A stretch of 64,000 bases of DNA from Paenibacillus sp. Marseille-Q4541 (GCF_018310695.1 NZ_JAGXCY010000015.1:1-64000), one strand, 5' to 3'; shown: positions 47,222-56,721, counted from the first letter of the stretch. Numbers and translations: made by a program. Notes: generated from the sequence alone by a model not told the origin.

Positions 47222-47788
47222 TCAGACTCTTAGTAAGCCACGGAAACCCCTGGCACCATAGTAAGAATCTGCTCCATTGTGGTACACAAAGACAGTGTCG
47301 TAGCGACGATCACAAAAGATAGCACCACCGAGTTGTCTAATATTGTCAGGAGTTTTCACCCAGCTCGATGTTTTGGTATCGAAATTCCCAAGTCTTTGTA
47401 GCTCCTGGTATTGTCCTTCAGTCAAAATCTCAATCCCCATGTCAGCGGCCATATCCATAGCGCTGTTTTGCGGTTTGTGTTGTTTCCTTGACTCCAACGC
47501 TTTCCGATCGTAACAAACACTTCTGCGGCCTTTAGGACTTTCTGCTGAACAATCATAAAAAATGTATTCGCCCGCCTCTTTATCATAAAAAATAACATCC
47601 GGTTCCCCACCGGTTCTTTCCATTTCATAAAGCGACCACAGTTTTCCAGCATTAAGTTCCAGTTTTGCTTTTACTGCCGCCCATTCAATTCCTTCATGGC
47701 GATCTATGTTTTTCTCAAAACGGGTTTTCAATGTTCCGAGTATTTCTTCACGTTGTTCGGGTGACAACTCCTGATTTTCAATATTCAT
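47222..47788 (-). CDS. DUF4256 family protein
   Basis: About 188 residues that match DUF4256 proteins along their length: EWAAVKAKLELNAGKLWSLY, YIFYDCSAESPKGRRSVCYD, and IFCDRRYDTVFVYHNGADSY. Function unknown; predicted cytoplasmic. ATG at 47788 follows AGGAGG; the upstream ATG at 47803 would place that site inside the gene. Confidence 0.8.
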   Translation of the reverse strand: MNIENQELSPEQREEILGTLKTRFEKNIDRHEGIEWAAVKAKLELNAGKLWSLYEMERTGGEPDVIFYDKEAGEYIFYDCSAESPKGRRSVCYDRKALESRKQHKPQNSAMDMAADMGIEILTEGQYQELQRLGNFDTKTSSWVKTPDNIRQLGGAIFCDRRYDTVFVYHNGADSYYGARGFRGLLRV

Positions 47789-47821
47789 ACTAATCCTCCT
47801 CATATCATGGAAACTAATGGG

Positions 47822-48080
47822 TTAATTTTCGCCTGTAATAATTTTATAGTCGACCAAATAATAATAAGCAGCCCCGGCGGTATTGTTCTTGAATAAAGTT
47901 CCACATCGTCTTCTTTTGACCCTACATTACATAAGTAAAGTTCTAGTGTGACTGCATTGTCAATAGTATTTGGTGTAATTTGGCTATTTTGAAGATACAG
48001 ACCGCTTGTAGAAAGATTTTCAACGTTCCTCTTTGCTTCAGCACCGGTAATTGATATTGTAAAATATCCCTCATAAAAGG
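47822..48080 (-). pseudogene. Remnant of an unknown protein
   Basis: The minus strand reads GYFTISITGAEAKRNVENLS, then LYLQNSQITPNTIDNAVTLE and DDVELYSRTIPPG. After one frame change it ends AAYYYLVDYKIITGEN and TAA. It has good protein-like composition but no start. Family unknown. Confidence 0.4.
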
Positions 48081-48087
48081 AGTTCTA

Positions 48088-49014
48088 TTATTCTCCGTTA
48101 ACGGAGGTCTCCCGTCGATCTACGGTCTCTTCAGGAATCTGCTTGGACATGCTTGGTACGTGTCGCGGCTGATATTCGATAAGATCTGAGGAATAAACAG
48201 AAACGGCGATTCGACCGCCGCTGCTGTAAGCCCGAATCAGGATCGGCTGATTATAGACATTCTGGAACACAAAATCCGGTCCGCCCCAGCTGACGGTTGC
48301 ATCCCGCCCAGTCAAAACGTAAGGCACGTTCCGGCTGTGGGAATACCGCTTCACGATCTGTAGCCCTGCTCTGTCAATCGCATTGAACAAAGTGGAGGAT
48401 ACTTGGCATATGCCGCCTCCCACTCCCTCGGAAAGCTCGCCCCTGACGATGACGCCCGCTCGTTTATAGCCTTTATCGACAGTTCTCATGCCGACAACCT
48501 CGTTGAATGAAAATGACTCTCCGGGAAAAACCACTGCGCTGTCAATTGCCTTGGCGGCCAAGTCAATGTTGTGCGACCGGTTTGTGTTATTAGAATTAAA
48601 ATAAGTAACGTAATACCCGATCGGCTTCGTTCGGATCGAAGACAGCACTTCAGCATCTACTTTGGGATATAGCTTGTAAGTCGGCACCTCGATCGTCGCC
48701 GCTCCTTTTCCATAGTAATAGTCGTAGAATAATATCATCATTTTCCGCCGATCTAAGCGATATCCGTTGCGACCCTCCACAATCTGGCCATCCGGCGCGA
48801 TTCGCGCGTTTTCTGCCTTTTTCATGCTTATTCGATCTAGTTGATCCGCCCACTGGTCGTAGGTATCCATGTTCAGGAGCGGAAACACCCCAAGATTATA
48901 TTCGCTTCGATCAATCGTACTCAGCGAGTTTCCATCTTGGGTGACCGTCAGCAGATCCGCCGGGTTCGCCTGCATCATGAGTAGTCCAAACAGACCCATG
49001 ATCGATAACCATTT
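48088..49014 (-). CDS. VanW family protein
   Basis: About 308 residues with an N-terminal hydrophobic segment and a VanW domain (about 150-290). Typical segments are VVFPGESFSFNEVVGMRT, VGGGICQVSSTLFNAIDRAG and YSHSRNVPYV. Function is unknown; it is probably extracytoplasmic and wall-linked. TTG at 49014 (LKWLSIM) is preferred because GGAGG lies 10 bases upstream and the hydrophobic segment starts there; the ATG at 49050 would put charged residues before it. Confidence 0.8.
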   Translation of the reverse strand, partial: KWLSIMGLFGLLMMQANPADLLTVTQDGNSLSTIDRSEYNLGVFPLLNMDTYDQWADQLDRISMKKAENARIAPDGQIVEGRNGYRLDRRKMMILFYDYYYGKGAATIEVPTYKLYPKVDAEVLSSIRTKPIGYYVTYFNSNNTNRSHNIDLAAKAIDSAVVFPGESFSFNEVVGMRTVDKGYKRAGVIVRGELSEGVGGGICQVSSTLFNAIDRAGLQIVKRYSHSRNVPYVLTGRDATVSWGGPDFVFQNVYNQPILIRAYSSGGRIAVSVYSSDLIEYQPRHVPSMSKQIPEETVDRRETSVNGE

Positions 49015-49230
49015 CAAATTGCATTCGCCTCCTTCCCCAAAAGATTCCATATTCCATATTTGTCCTTCTGGTATTATGGTAACCTTTTAAAAAAATCATG
49101 CATATGCAACAGAGACGGCCGTTCTCGCGTTTGTACGCTAAAACTCGGTTTTAACAGCTGCTCTTGCTTCTATTCAATTATCATCTTTTCTCATAATAGA
49201 CTATAAAGAAATCGAACTTAATTCCTTAAA

Positions 49231-49280
49231 CAAAAAAAGCCGCTAAATTAGCGACTTTTTTTGGAGTATGTTCTTGTCCC
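49231..49280 (+). repeat. B repeat, hairpin and right core
   Basis: AAAAAAAGCCGCTAAATTAG with GCGACTTTTTTT, then GGAGTATGTTCTTGTCC. It lies past the oxidoreductase stop and makes a strong minus-strand terminator. Confidence 0.75.
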
Positions 49281-49319
49281 CATTGGACCAAGAAATGAAA
49301 TGTTTATACTCATTAATAA

Positions 49320-50318
49320 CTATCTGACTTTTATAATTATTTTTCCTTTAGCCCTTCCCGACTCTGAATATTCTATTGCCTTCTGAGCATCTTTAAAAGA
49401 AAAAACCCTGTCAATTACAGGCTTGATTTTACCAGACTCAATAAAGTTGGTTATGATACGTAATTGATCTCCACTTGGCTTCATAAACAAAAATGTATAT
49501 TGAACATTATGTTTTTTTTCAAGTGCAGTTAGTTTATTACTTGCTATTGAAAACAGCATTGTTTTAAAAAAACCTGAGCCATATTCTTTAGCAAAATGAG
49601 CATTCGGTAATCCCGATATTGAAACAATTTTTCCTCCGGGTTTTATTACTTCGAATGATTTTTCAAGTATCTTGTCCCCAAGTGTATCAAATACAGCGTC
49701 ATAATTTTTCAATCGATCTTCAAATTTTTCTATCTTGTAATTAATAATTTCATCTGCACCAAGAGATTTTACTAAATTCGTACTAGTTTCACTGGTAGTT
49801 GTTGCAACAGTCGCACCCATTAATTTTGCCAATTGAATAGCAAAGGTGCCAACACCACCAGCCCCAGCTTGAATCAAAATCTTTTGTCCTTTTTGTAATT
49901 GCATTATTTCATGTAAGGCTTGATATGAGGTTAACCCAACCAGTGGAATTGAAGCTGCTTCCTCAAAACTCAAATTTTTAGGTTTTAAGGCGATGTCATT
50001 TTCATGAATTGAGATATATTCCGCAAACGTACCAATGTTACTCTTCCGTGGACGTGCATATATTTCATCCCCAACCTTAAAACGAGTTACTTTTGCTCCA
50101 ACCTTAGCCACGACACCAGAAAAGTCATTACCAAGGATAAGAGGCATTTTATATTTAACTAACATTTTCACTTTCCCATCGCGTATCTTAAAATCAATGG
50201 GATTTACACTAGCTGCATGAATTTCTGCGAGCACCTCATATTCATTAATTTCAGGAATGGGCATGTCTGCTAAGCGCATTGGGACACTCCCATACCTATC
50301 AATAACCATTGCTTTCAA
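49320..50318 (-). CDS. MDR-family NADPH:quinone-type oxidoreductase
   Basis: 332 residues of the zinc-independent medium-chain dehydrogenase group. The GroES-like N half has ILGNDFSGVVAKVG. The nucleotide fold has ILIQAGAGGVGTFAIQLAKL at about 147-166. It would reduce quinones or enones with NADPH. No zinc-ligand set is present. An ArsR regulator lies upstream on the same strand (50555-50908), which may control it. Confidence 0.87.
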   Translation of the reverse strand: MKAMVIDRYGSVPMRLADMPIPEINEYEVLAEIHAASVNPIDFKIRDGKVKMLVKYKMPLILGNDFSGVVAKVGAKVTRFKVGDEIYARPRKSNIGTFAEYISIHENDIALKPKNLSFEEAASIPLVGLTSYQALHEIMQLQKGQKILIQAGAGGVGTFAIQLAKLMGATVATTTSETSTNLVKSLGADEIINYKIEKFEDRLKNYDAVFDTLGDKILEKSFEVIKPGGKIVSISGLPNAHFAKEYGSGFFKTMLFSIASNKLTALEKKHNVQYTFLFMKPSGDQLRIITNFIESGKIKPVIDRVFSFKDAQKAIEYSESGRAKGKIIIKVR

Positions 50319-50554
50319 TTCCTATGCCTCCTAAAAATGTATGTTCATAACCCGTGGTTTTACCTATACGCAATTCTGTTGGATATGAATCAACTCTCTA
50401 AGCACTTCTCTTTTAGAGTTTTAAAATGGGATTAGTAACTAAAGTTTCACACATTGTTGCCTTATAAAGAACGATTTTATTGTGGTTAGTTGGTCAGATA
50501 TTTTTAGTGAATTTTATAATACAATTTCCCGGTTTTTATCCAACTTCTATTGGA

Positions 50555-50908
50555 TCAGGTTTTGTTTGGAACATCCCAATAGTCTGTCATGTATTCTTCA
50601 ATATGTTCTGTCAAACTTTTAATTAAATGAATGGTACTTTGGGTTGGATCTAAAAAGTAATAATTCATTGTTCCTTGACGAGTAAGATTCACTACTTTCG
50701 CGTCTTTTAGGATCTTTAAATGATGAGAAACAGCTGGACGAGAGAGATGTGTTTTCTTTGTTATTTCTCCTACTCTCATGCCTTCACAACCAGCACTTAT
50801 TAATGTAATGATAATGGATTGCCTTGTTTTATCCCCAATTGCAGCCAACACTTCCTGACATTCCTCAAATTCTTGAGCTAATATATCCAGATTTAGAGTA
50901 TTCTTCAT
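50555..50908 (-). CDS. ArsR-family winged-helix regulator
   Basis: About 117 residues with wHTH segments IGDKTRQSIIITLI, GMRVGEITKKTHLSRPAVSH and HLKILKDAKVVNLTRQG. No Cys metal site is visible in helix 3, so it may respond to redox or another signal. ATG at 50908 follows AAGGAG; an ATG-like start at 50929 lies before that site. It probably regulates the oxidoreductase 236 bases downstream. Confidence 0.85.
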   Translation of the reverse strand: MKNTLNLDILAQEFEECQEVLAAIGDKTRQSIIITLISAGCEGMRVGEITKKTHLSRPAVSHHLKILKDAKVVNLTRQGTMNYYFLDPTQSTIHLIKSLTEHIEEYMTDYWDVPNKT

Positions 50909-51314
50909 CAATATGACTCCTTGGTTCAAATGTTTAAACCTTTAAGCAGATGCATCATAACATATTATTTTTGCAAATGAGCATTGAGAAAGAAAATCGA
51001 GACCATTGAATTTATAAAACAGGTTCCGATATTAACATAAGTTTTCCAGTGCATAGTAATCTTAGACTTGTAGATTGTATATTGTGTATCGATTATACGG
51101 AGAATGACTTAACAGCTAGTGAGACTTAATAATTTGCAATGTGAAAAGCTGACGGTGTGCAACCATCGATATTTACAAAATTACTAAACCAACGGTTTGT
51201 AAAGAAGAGTGGATATGTACTTGTTCCAGAATCAAGGGAAGGAAGATTATATGTCATCATTGGAATTCCCCTTCCCCTCCAGTTCAGAACAGTTTATGTC
51301 ATTGGACAATTTCA

Positions 51315-51426
51315 GCGGCTAACGGTACAAATTCTTGTCCTCGACTCGGGAGAAGAACTTGTACCGTAAAACAAAAAAAGTCGCTATAATAGCGACTTTC
51401 AATAGGACTATGTGCTTGTCCTCGAC
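51315..51426 (+). repeat. B repeat, middle and right part
   Basis: Dyad GGTACAAATTCTTGTCC / AGAAGAACTTGTACC, then hairpin AGTCGCTATAATAGCGACTT with an A-run, then GGACTATGTGCTTGTCC and TCGAC. It follows the secreted protein gene on the minus strand; the hairpin plus T-run would terminate it. Confidence 0.8.
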
Positions 51427-51516
51427 TTTTATATATGTATTTCATTTGATTTATGCTCCCACCACTATTGTTTTATCTGAATTTCAAGATCATATCGCTT
51501 CTGTTGTCCCTCTTTT

Positions 51517-51981
51517 TTAAGGCCAACGAGTGTTAGAACTTATTAGAACAACTTTTCCTTTGGGTAGACCTGATCCACCGTAAATAGTTACTATATAAGG
51601 GCCTGAAGGAACAAGTGGCATACTATCATTATTTACAAGTTCTACTGTTTCACCTGGTTCAACGATTGCATTAAAAATAACCGTTTTCTTACTTTGGTGC
51701 ATTAATTCGACTCTAAAAGAGTGTGCTCCTGTATTTTTTGCATCAAGTTTAATATGTGGATATCCAATTGTTACAAAATAATCTTCTACAGGGTCCACTT
51801 TATCACGCTTTAAATCCCAATTTAGTATATCTTTGAGTGAATAAGGACTAATTTCAATGAGTTCATTTCCTTCTTCGGATTTTACATTGACATTATTCGC
51901 TAAAACAACACTCGAAACTCCAGTAATAAGTGAAATAGACAATGCAGTTGCACCAATAATCTTCATAACTTTGTTTTTCAT
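51517..51981 (-). CDS. Secreted hypothetical protein
   Basis: 154 residues with a signal peptide (1-28, VVLANN cleavage region). The mature part is beta-rich, with an Ig-like pattern (IKLDAKNTGAHSFRVELMHQ ... IVEPGETVELVN). No family was recognised. GAGAGGAAGG lies before the ATG. No partner gene is adjacent. Confidence 0.6.
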   Translation of the reverse strand: MKNKVMKIIGATALSISLITGVSSVVLANNVNVKSEEGNELIEISPYSLKDILNWDLKRDKVDPVEDYFVTIGYPHIKLDAKNTGAHSFRVELMHQSKKTVIFNAIVEPGETVELVNNDSMPLVPSGPYIVTIYGGSGLPKGKVVLISSNTRWP

Positions 51982-52297
51982 TCATTAAACCTTCCTCTCA
52001 ATGAACATGCAAAAGAATCATAACATGACAAAATACATACGACAAAATTTGTCATTATAATATATATCGACATTCATCGACATTCATGGATGTAGAAGGA
52101 AAGAACTATCGTTTAAAAGAACCTGACGAATGGATAGTAAGGATCTTTGGATAGATTGTTATTTAATAAAACTGCTAAATCTGCGCGAGCAAACTCTGTT
52201 TTAATTCTGAGATAGGCGTTTCGTAATTAAACCATATGTAGTTCATGTAATCCTCCTTCAAATCAATAAACTACCTTAACATTAAAATTACACTATA

Positions 52298-52402
52298 TCA
52301 TTGAACTAATATGCCCGTTAGCTTAAAGAAAAAGCAGTCGGTCGTTTGAGCGGCTGCTTACTTGTTCTTCATGATAAACTTTCGTTCTCCGTTAGTTTAG
52401 TC
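52298..52402 (+). repeat. A repeat, complete copy
   Basis: Left end ATATGCCCGTTAGCTTAAAG, stem AGCAGTCG/CGGCTGCT, right end CTTTCGTTCTCCGTTAGTTT. The right end lies 26 bases past the alpha/beta hydrolase stop. Nearby at about 52150-52215 the minus strand reads TEFARADLAVLLNN, perhaps an SLH scrap. Confidence 0.8.
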
Positions 52403-52427
52403 CCAACGAAGTTTCCATTAATCCAAT

Positions 52428-53309
52428 TCAAAGTTGATAATTGTTATCTAAAAATCGTTTAATGTCGTCATTAATTCTTATTAATATTTCTTCAGATGGA
52501 AAATGCCCCATATCATATGTTATTGTTTCTATGTTTGAAATGATTTCCTTTGCAGTTAAAATAACCCTACTTTCTGGAAAGAAAATATCCTCTTTTCCCG
52601 CTAAAACCAGTGTTGGAGCGTGATAGCTAAATAATTCATTCTTTTCGGTTAGCTTAGGCATATCCTGCTCTAGCTTCACATGCTTAAATATCTCTCCAAT
52701 GATATTTTTATCAATTTCTTTCATGGAATTTGAAGACATTGAATCTGCAATATTTTGTAATTGTTTTTGTGATGAGTTCATTTGAAAGAGTAGCATTGGA
52801 ACTAAGATTTTTTGTATCATTTTGATTTTAGAACCTAATTTCAACCCAGATGGTGATACCAATACAGAACACGCAATTTTCTCTGGCAAGAACGTTGCCA
52901 ACCTTAAAATTATACCCCCACCATAAGACGGTCCGATAAAGGCACTTTTCTGAATCTTATAATGTTCCATCAGATCAGACACCCATAATGGAAAGCTTGC
53001 ATCTTTACCAGATACTCTTGTTTCAGCACTATAACCAGGATGTCCTATTGTGTCAGGGGCATATATTCGATAATCTTTAATTAATGTGGAAAACCAAGAC
53101 AACGTCATCGGATTTATGCAATTGCCTCCCTGAAATATAAAAATGGGCTTTCCTTTGCTCGGACCCGCAACTAACATATGAGTTTTACCAAAACGCGTTT
53201 CTACGTATTCTCTTTGAAATTCGAAATTAATAGACTCTAAGTAGGATTCGTAAAGGTCTTGAATTTTTTTCTTGCCTTTTTCAGTTTTATAAATAGTATA
53301 GTTACCCAT
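52428..53309 (-). CDS. Alpha/beta hydrolase
   Basis: About 293 residues. The nucleophile elbow is GPSYGGG, acid is Asp in LAGKEDIFFP, and the base His is in YDMGHFPSEE. A helical lid fills about 165-215. It fits the carboxylesterase/lipase-like group (CarboxyEst/YugF-like); substrate unknown, cytoplasmic. ATG at 53309 after GAGGTG is preferred over GTG at 53315. A repeats flank it on both sides. Confidence 0.8.
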   Translation of the reverse strand: MGNYTIYKTEKGKKKIQDLYESYLESINFEFQREYVETRFGKTHMLVAGPSKGKPIFIFQGGNCINPMTLSWFSTLIKDYRIYAPDTIGHPGYSAETRVSGKDASFPLWVSDLMEHYKIQKSAFIGPSYGGGIILRLATFLPEKIACSVLVSPSGLKLGSKIKMIQKILVPMLLFQMNSSQKQLQNIADSMSSNSMKEIDKNIIGEIFKHVKLEQDMPKLTEKNELFSYHAPTLVLAGKEDIFFPESRVILTAKEIISNIETITYDMGHFPSEEILIRINDDIKRFLDNNYQL

Positions 53310-53342
53310 CTTCACACCTCACGTAGTATCAAAACATAAATA

Positions 53343-53392
53343 ATTCAATAATCCTGCCCGTTAGCTTAATGAATCATTATTCGATCGGTTCC
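53343..53392 (+). repeat. A repeat, single end
   Basis: AATAATCCTGCCCGTTAGC then TTAATGAATC and a short CGATCGG tail. It lies between the alpha/beta hydrolase and murD. Confidence 0.65.
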
Positions 53393-53463
53393 TTTTGAGA
53401 ACAATCTATAAATAAAATACATCAGGGCAAACAGGACTCCCAGAAAGACCACCTATGTCTTGT

Positions 53464-54795
53464 TTAATCTTTTCCCTCTGACCGGTGCAACGCCTCGACC
53501 AGTTCTACAAAGTGACACCCGCGCTCTTCAAAGTTACGGTACTGGTCAAACGCTGTGCATGCAGGACTCAGCAGCACAGTGTCGCCCGGTGCGGCCAGCT
53601 TGTGCGCCTGCGCAACTGCCTCGGCCAGGCCTTCGCAGTGGATAATAGGCGGACAGCCCGTCACTCTACGTGCCGCAGCCTCGATTTGAGTGGCCGCTTC
53701 GCCGATCAACAGCATCACCTTAACATGATCAGGTAGTAGCCTAGCCATCTCGTCAAACGGTACTTTCTTATCTCGCCCGCCGGCGATCAGCAACACTCGG
53801 CCCTCATGAGCGTGCAGCGTGGCGACGGTGCGGGCGGGGCTGGAACCGATTGAATTGTTGTAATAATGGACACCGCTCACAGTTGCCACCCACTGGTTTC
53901 GGTGCTCCACGCCCACAAAGTTGCGAACCGTCTCCAGTATTGCCGCATCCGACACGGTCCCCTGTACAGCACTCATGGCAGCCATAACGTTTTCTACGTT
54001 GTACCAACCCGGCAAACGAATGTCACTGATAGGTAGCAGACCATCGATTACCCCATCGTGGACAGTATGCCCGCCGAAATACTTGGTCCGCCCCCGTCCG
54101 CGCAGTGCAGCAGTTGCCGGATTATCTCCGTTTAAGACGGCAAAATCGTCAGCAGTCTGAAAATCCAACAGGCGACGCTTGGCGGCGGTATATTCATCCA
54201 TGTCGCGGTGCCAGTCGAGGTGATTAGGCGAGAGGTTGGTTATCACCGCTACATGGGGAGAGCGTGTCATGTCCATCAGCTGAAAACTGGACAGCTCAAC
54301 CGCGCACGCATCCAGTGGTGACATTACACCCACGCGCGTCAGCAGTGGCGTGCCAATGTTGCCGCCCAGATGTACTGTACGCCCCCCGTCAGCCAGCATT
54401 TCTGCAATCAGCGACGTGGTGGTGGTCTTACCATCCGAGCCGGTAACGCCGAAAATGGGACATGGACACAGTGCGAAGAACTCCTCCATCTCACTGGTCA
54501 CACGGCTGCCGCCCGCGCGGGCTGAGTCCAGCGCCGGATGGTCTGGGCGCATGCCCGGAGTACGGAATACGATGTCTCCCCCAACGCGATCCAGGTAATT
54601 CTCCCCTAGGTGCAACCTAATCCCCAGATCATCCCACTCCTTTCGGGGCAGGGCCTGGTTGCGATCGCGCACTGTGACGCGTGCCCCGACCGAGAACAGC
54701 ATGCGGATCAGGGGTGCGTTACTGACGCCGGCGCCGATGACAGTCACGTCCCTACCGGCCATTGATTGGATGTAGGTATTAAAAGCAGGATTCAT
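53464..54795 (-). CDS. murD: UDP-N-acetylmuramoyl-L-alanine:D-glutamate ligase, GC-rich
   Basis: About 443 residues. MurD adds D-Glu to UDP-MurNAc-L-Ala in the cytoplasm. The ATP loop is GVTGSDGKTTTT at about 116-127, the middle domain has AVITNLSPNHLDWH and the C domain has YYNNSIGSSPARTVATL. The gene is clearly richer in GC (near 60 percent by eye) than its AT-rich neighbours, with long antisense open frames as expected. The GSDGKT loop and YYNNSI.SSP pattern recall clostridial MurD, so transfer is likely. GGAGG precedes the ATG at 54795. A repeats stand on both sides. It stands outside any dcw cluster and may be an extra copy. Confidence 0.9.
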   Translation of the reverse strand: MNPAFNTYIQSMAGRDVTVIGAGVSNAPLIRMLFSVGARVTVRDRNQALPRKEWDDLGIRLHLGENYLDRVGGDIVFRTPGMRPDHPALDSARAGGSRVTSEMEEFFALCPCPIFGVTGSDGKTTTTSLIAEMLADGGRTVHLGGNIGTPLLTRVGVMSPLDACAVELSSFQLMDMTRSPHVAVITNLSPNHLDWHRDMDEYTAAKRRLLDFQTADDFAVLNGDNPATAALRGRGRTKYFGGHTVHDGVIDGLLPISDIRLPGWYNVENVMAAMSAVQGTVSDAAILETVRNFVGVEHRNQWVATVSGVHYYNNSIGSSPARTVATLHAHEGRVLLIAGGRDKKVPFDEMARLLPDHVKVMLLIGEAATQIEAAARRVTGCPPIIHCEGLAEAVAQAHKLAAPGDTVLLSPACTAFDQYRNFEERGCHFVELVEALHRSEGKD

Positions 54796-54844
54796 AAGCA
54801 CCTCCGCTTAGAAAATGTCATTAAATGAAATAAACCACAAATTG

Positions 54845-54871
54845 GAATTAACCTTCCGGTTAGCTTAATAT
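54845..54871 (+). repeat. A repeat, single end
   Basis: GAATTAACCTTCCGGTTAGC then TTAATA. It lies just upstream of murD. A GTAAGAC/GTCTTAC hairpin follows at about 54904-54924; 54925-55275 shows only decayed coding-like scraps. Confidence 0.6.
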
Positions 54872-55275
54872 CCAGTTCGTCCAATAACCTCAAGTTTTTG
54901 ATCGTAAGACCTTTCCACGTCTTACCTCATCAACCATTAAGAAATAGTGCCCGCCTTGCTAACTGTGTAATCGACTATTAATCGATCTCTTATTGGAATG
55001 CCTTTAGCTATTATTGGGGGGGGATCAAAGGAAGTATAAAATTCCTAGGTGTTAAAGGAAGGAAATTAGCTGTTATATTTTTATTGGAGGGCCCTTACTG
55101 CATAGATAAGAGTCAGACTGCTCTACAGACGCCGGTACCCCAACATCTACCATTATTACAAAGGATAATAATGAGCAGCCAAAAGAAATGCTAAAGAATG
55201 TTCTGACGATGAAAATAGTTAAGAAAAAACCAGTGAAGAAGTATTAGAAAATGAGGAGAAATAATAAAAACGGAA

Positions 55276-55734
55276 TCAACTATTGAATAATCTTGCCTTT
55301 GCTTGCTTTGTCTCTTCCGGAGTTCGATGTGCGTGAACCACTTCGTTTACATCGAATTTATTGCCGTCCAGATCATAAAAAACAAAGTTGATGCCACAGC
55401 TCCCGCGATCCTCAAGCTTCTCGATTATAACGCCATTAGCACGCAGGTGGTCATGAAGTTCTTCAATCCGCCTAACTTCGAAAGTAATTCGAAACATCTC
55501 ATACCCGGACTCATTTGGAAATTGATTGTTGAATTCACCCTTTGTTTCGACCAAGTGAAGCCACTGTCCATCGGACAACTTTAAAATGACTTGCGCTTCA
55601 GCGGAGTTATATGGTACTGCGTACTCCAATCCGAAGTTCCGTTCCCACCAATCAGCCGATTTTACAGGATTGCGTACTGGTACATATACCGAGCATACCG
55701 TCTTCAATGTATTTCCTTCAAATGGTTTATACAT
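55276..55734 (-). CDS. VOC-family (glyoxalase-like) protein
   Basis: 152 residues with two VOC beta-alpha-beta-beta-beta units: VYVPVRNPVKSADWWERNFG and MFRITFEVRRIEELHDHLRA, then FVFYDLDGNKFDVNEV. Metal ligand candidates are the His in LHLVET and the Glu in DVNEV. Activity unknown; relatives include glyoxalases and fosfomycin enzymes. It lies upstream of no clear partner. Confidence 0.8.
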   Translation of the reverse strand: MYKPFEGNTLKTVCSVYVPVRNPVKSADWWERNFGLEYAVPYNSAEAQVILKLSDGQWLHLVETKGEFNNQFPNESGYEMFRITFEVRRIEELHDHLRANGVIIEKLEDRGSCGINFVFYDLDGNKFDVNEVVHAHRTPEETKQAKARLFNS

Positions 55735-55820
55735 TAAATTACCTCCATAAATTATGTTCCTTTCACAATAAATTAACGTTTAATTTATGCAGAACCCAAT
55801 AACTCTAGTCTTTCAATACA

Positions 55821-56219
55821 TCAAATCTTTTCTTTGATTAATAGTGTCTTAATTCGCTCTTCTTCTTCCTCTTTATTGTGGTATTCATAAAAGCCCACTC
55901 TGTTTCCCCATGGGTCACTAAATGTCCCCCATTTCACTGGCACTTCATCTCGTGAATGTATTTCAAAGTTTTCAATGTTCAATTCTTTTATCATTCTATT
56001 CTTCTCCCGAATGATATCTTCAACTGCTAAACGAAGTGGTCCACTCCCCATGGTTGTATCTCCTTCAGCTACTTGCAGCCAGAATCCAGGTATAATTTCC
56101 CATTCTACAAATCCTTCATGGGGGACAAAATCAGGTACCCTATCGAGAAGAGTTTCGTACCACTTTTGTCCTTCACTAAAATCAGCAACACGAACTTGAT
56201 AAGTCAATTCAAAAAACAT
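55821..56219 (-). CDS. VOC-family protein
   Basis: About 132 residues. Segments LTYQVRVADFSEGQKWYETL, FWLQVAEGD and TFSDPWGNRVGFYEY are typical of VOC proteins. ATG at 56219 (MFFELTY) follows TTGGAGG; the ATG-like start at 56231 precedes that site. It is followed by the other VOC gene, with which it shares only the fold. Function unknown. Confidence 0.8.
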   Translation of the reverse strand: MFFELTYQVRVADFSEGQKWYETLLDRVPDFVPHEGFVEWEIIPGFWLQVAEGDTTMGSGPLRLAVEDIIREKNRMIKELNIENFEIHSRDEVPVKWGTFSDPWGNRVGFYEYHNKEEEEERIKTLLIKEKI

Positions 56220-56363
56220 ATTTACCTCCAACGTACTTTCTCTTATGTTTAAATGAATATAATATAACTTAAACCATTATAGAACGCATGTTCTATAATG
56301 TAAATATATTCAAATTATTTATTGCGCTATCCTTCACGCTAGTTTAGTACCTAGCCAATCAAA

Positions 56364-56435
56364 ATTAGATATCCATCAAATCAGCAATCGTACCAACTTC
56401 TTATCCTCGACCTGGACAAGAAATTGTAACAATTA
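56364..56435 (+). repeat. B repeat, diverged left and middle
   Basis: TTAGATATCCATCAAATC, ACCAACTTCTTATCCTCGAC, GGACAAGAAATTGTAAC. A faint A right end (GCGCTATCCTTCACGCTAG) is at 56325-56345. Confidence 0.55.
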
Positions 56436-56692
56436 GGACGTTATTTCGTTGTTAAACGTATTTGAATTGGTCACGATATACTGTTCGTTGATTATTGGAT
56501 CGCCGCTAACTTTTATATTAAACAAGGAATTGTAGCCCATTCCCTTCCTTGGAGAGTAACTTGCCATTTTGTTAACCGTTAGATATACTAACCACCTCAT
56601 CACATTCGCAAAATTTTTAGTCGTTATTTGTGGTAGACTGCTGCTTAACGGAAATATCAGTGAAAAAATATACGTTTATATAAAAATTTTTC

Positions 56693-56721
56693 TTGCTCAA
56701 TAATCCCAAGCCTGCTACTAT
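56693..56721 (+). promoter_or_regulatory. Promoter of the polyamine operon leader
   Basis: TTGCTC and TACTAT separated by 17 bases, close to the SigA consensus. Transcription would start near 56728, giving a leader of about 480 bases before the ATG at 57206. Confidence 0.5.

Noticed and set aside
51157..51369. 70-codon plus-strand open frame
   Set aside because: Ends inside a B repeat and has no ribosome site or recognised pattern.
52150..52215. SLH-domain scrap on the minus strand
   Set aside because: Only about 14 residues (TEFARADLAVLLNN) look SLH-like; too short to list as a pseudogene.
53460..54598. Several long antisense open frames over murD
   Set aside because: Expected by-product of GC-rich coding; none has a ribosome site or family pattern.
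55165..55264. Acidic C-terminus-like reading (EEVLENEEK) upstream of the VOC genes
   Set aside because: Frame is broken twice in under 100 bases and no family can be named.
43536..56435. CRISPR array suggested by many similar repeats
   Set aside because: Repeats are 25-160 bases, spaced by genes, and there are no regular spacers or cas genes.
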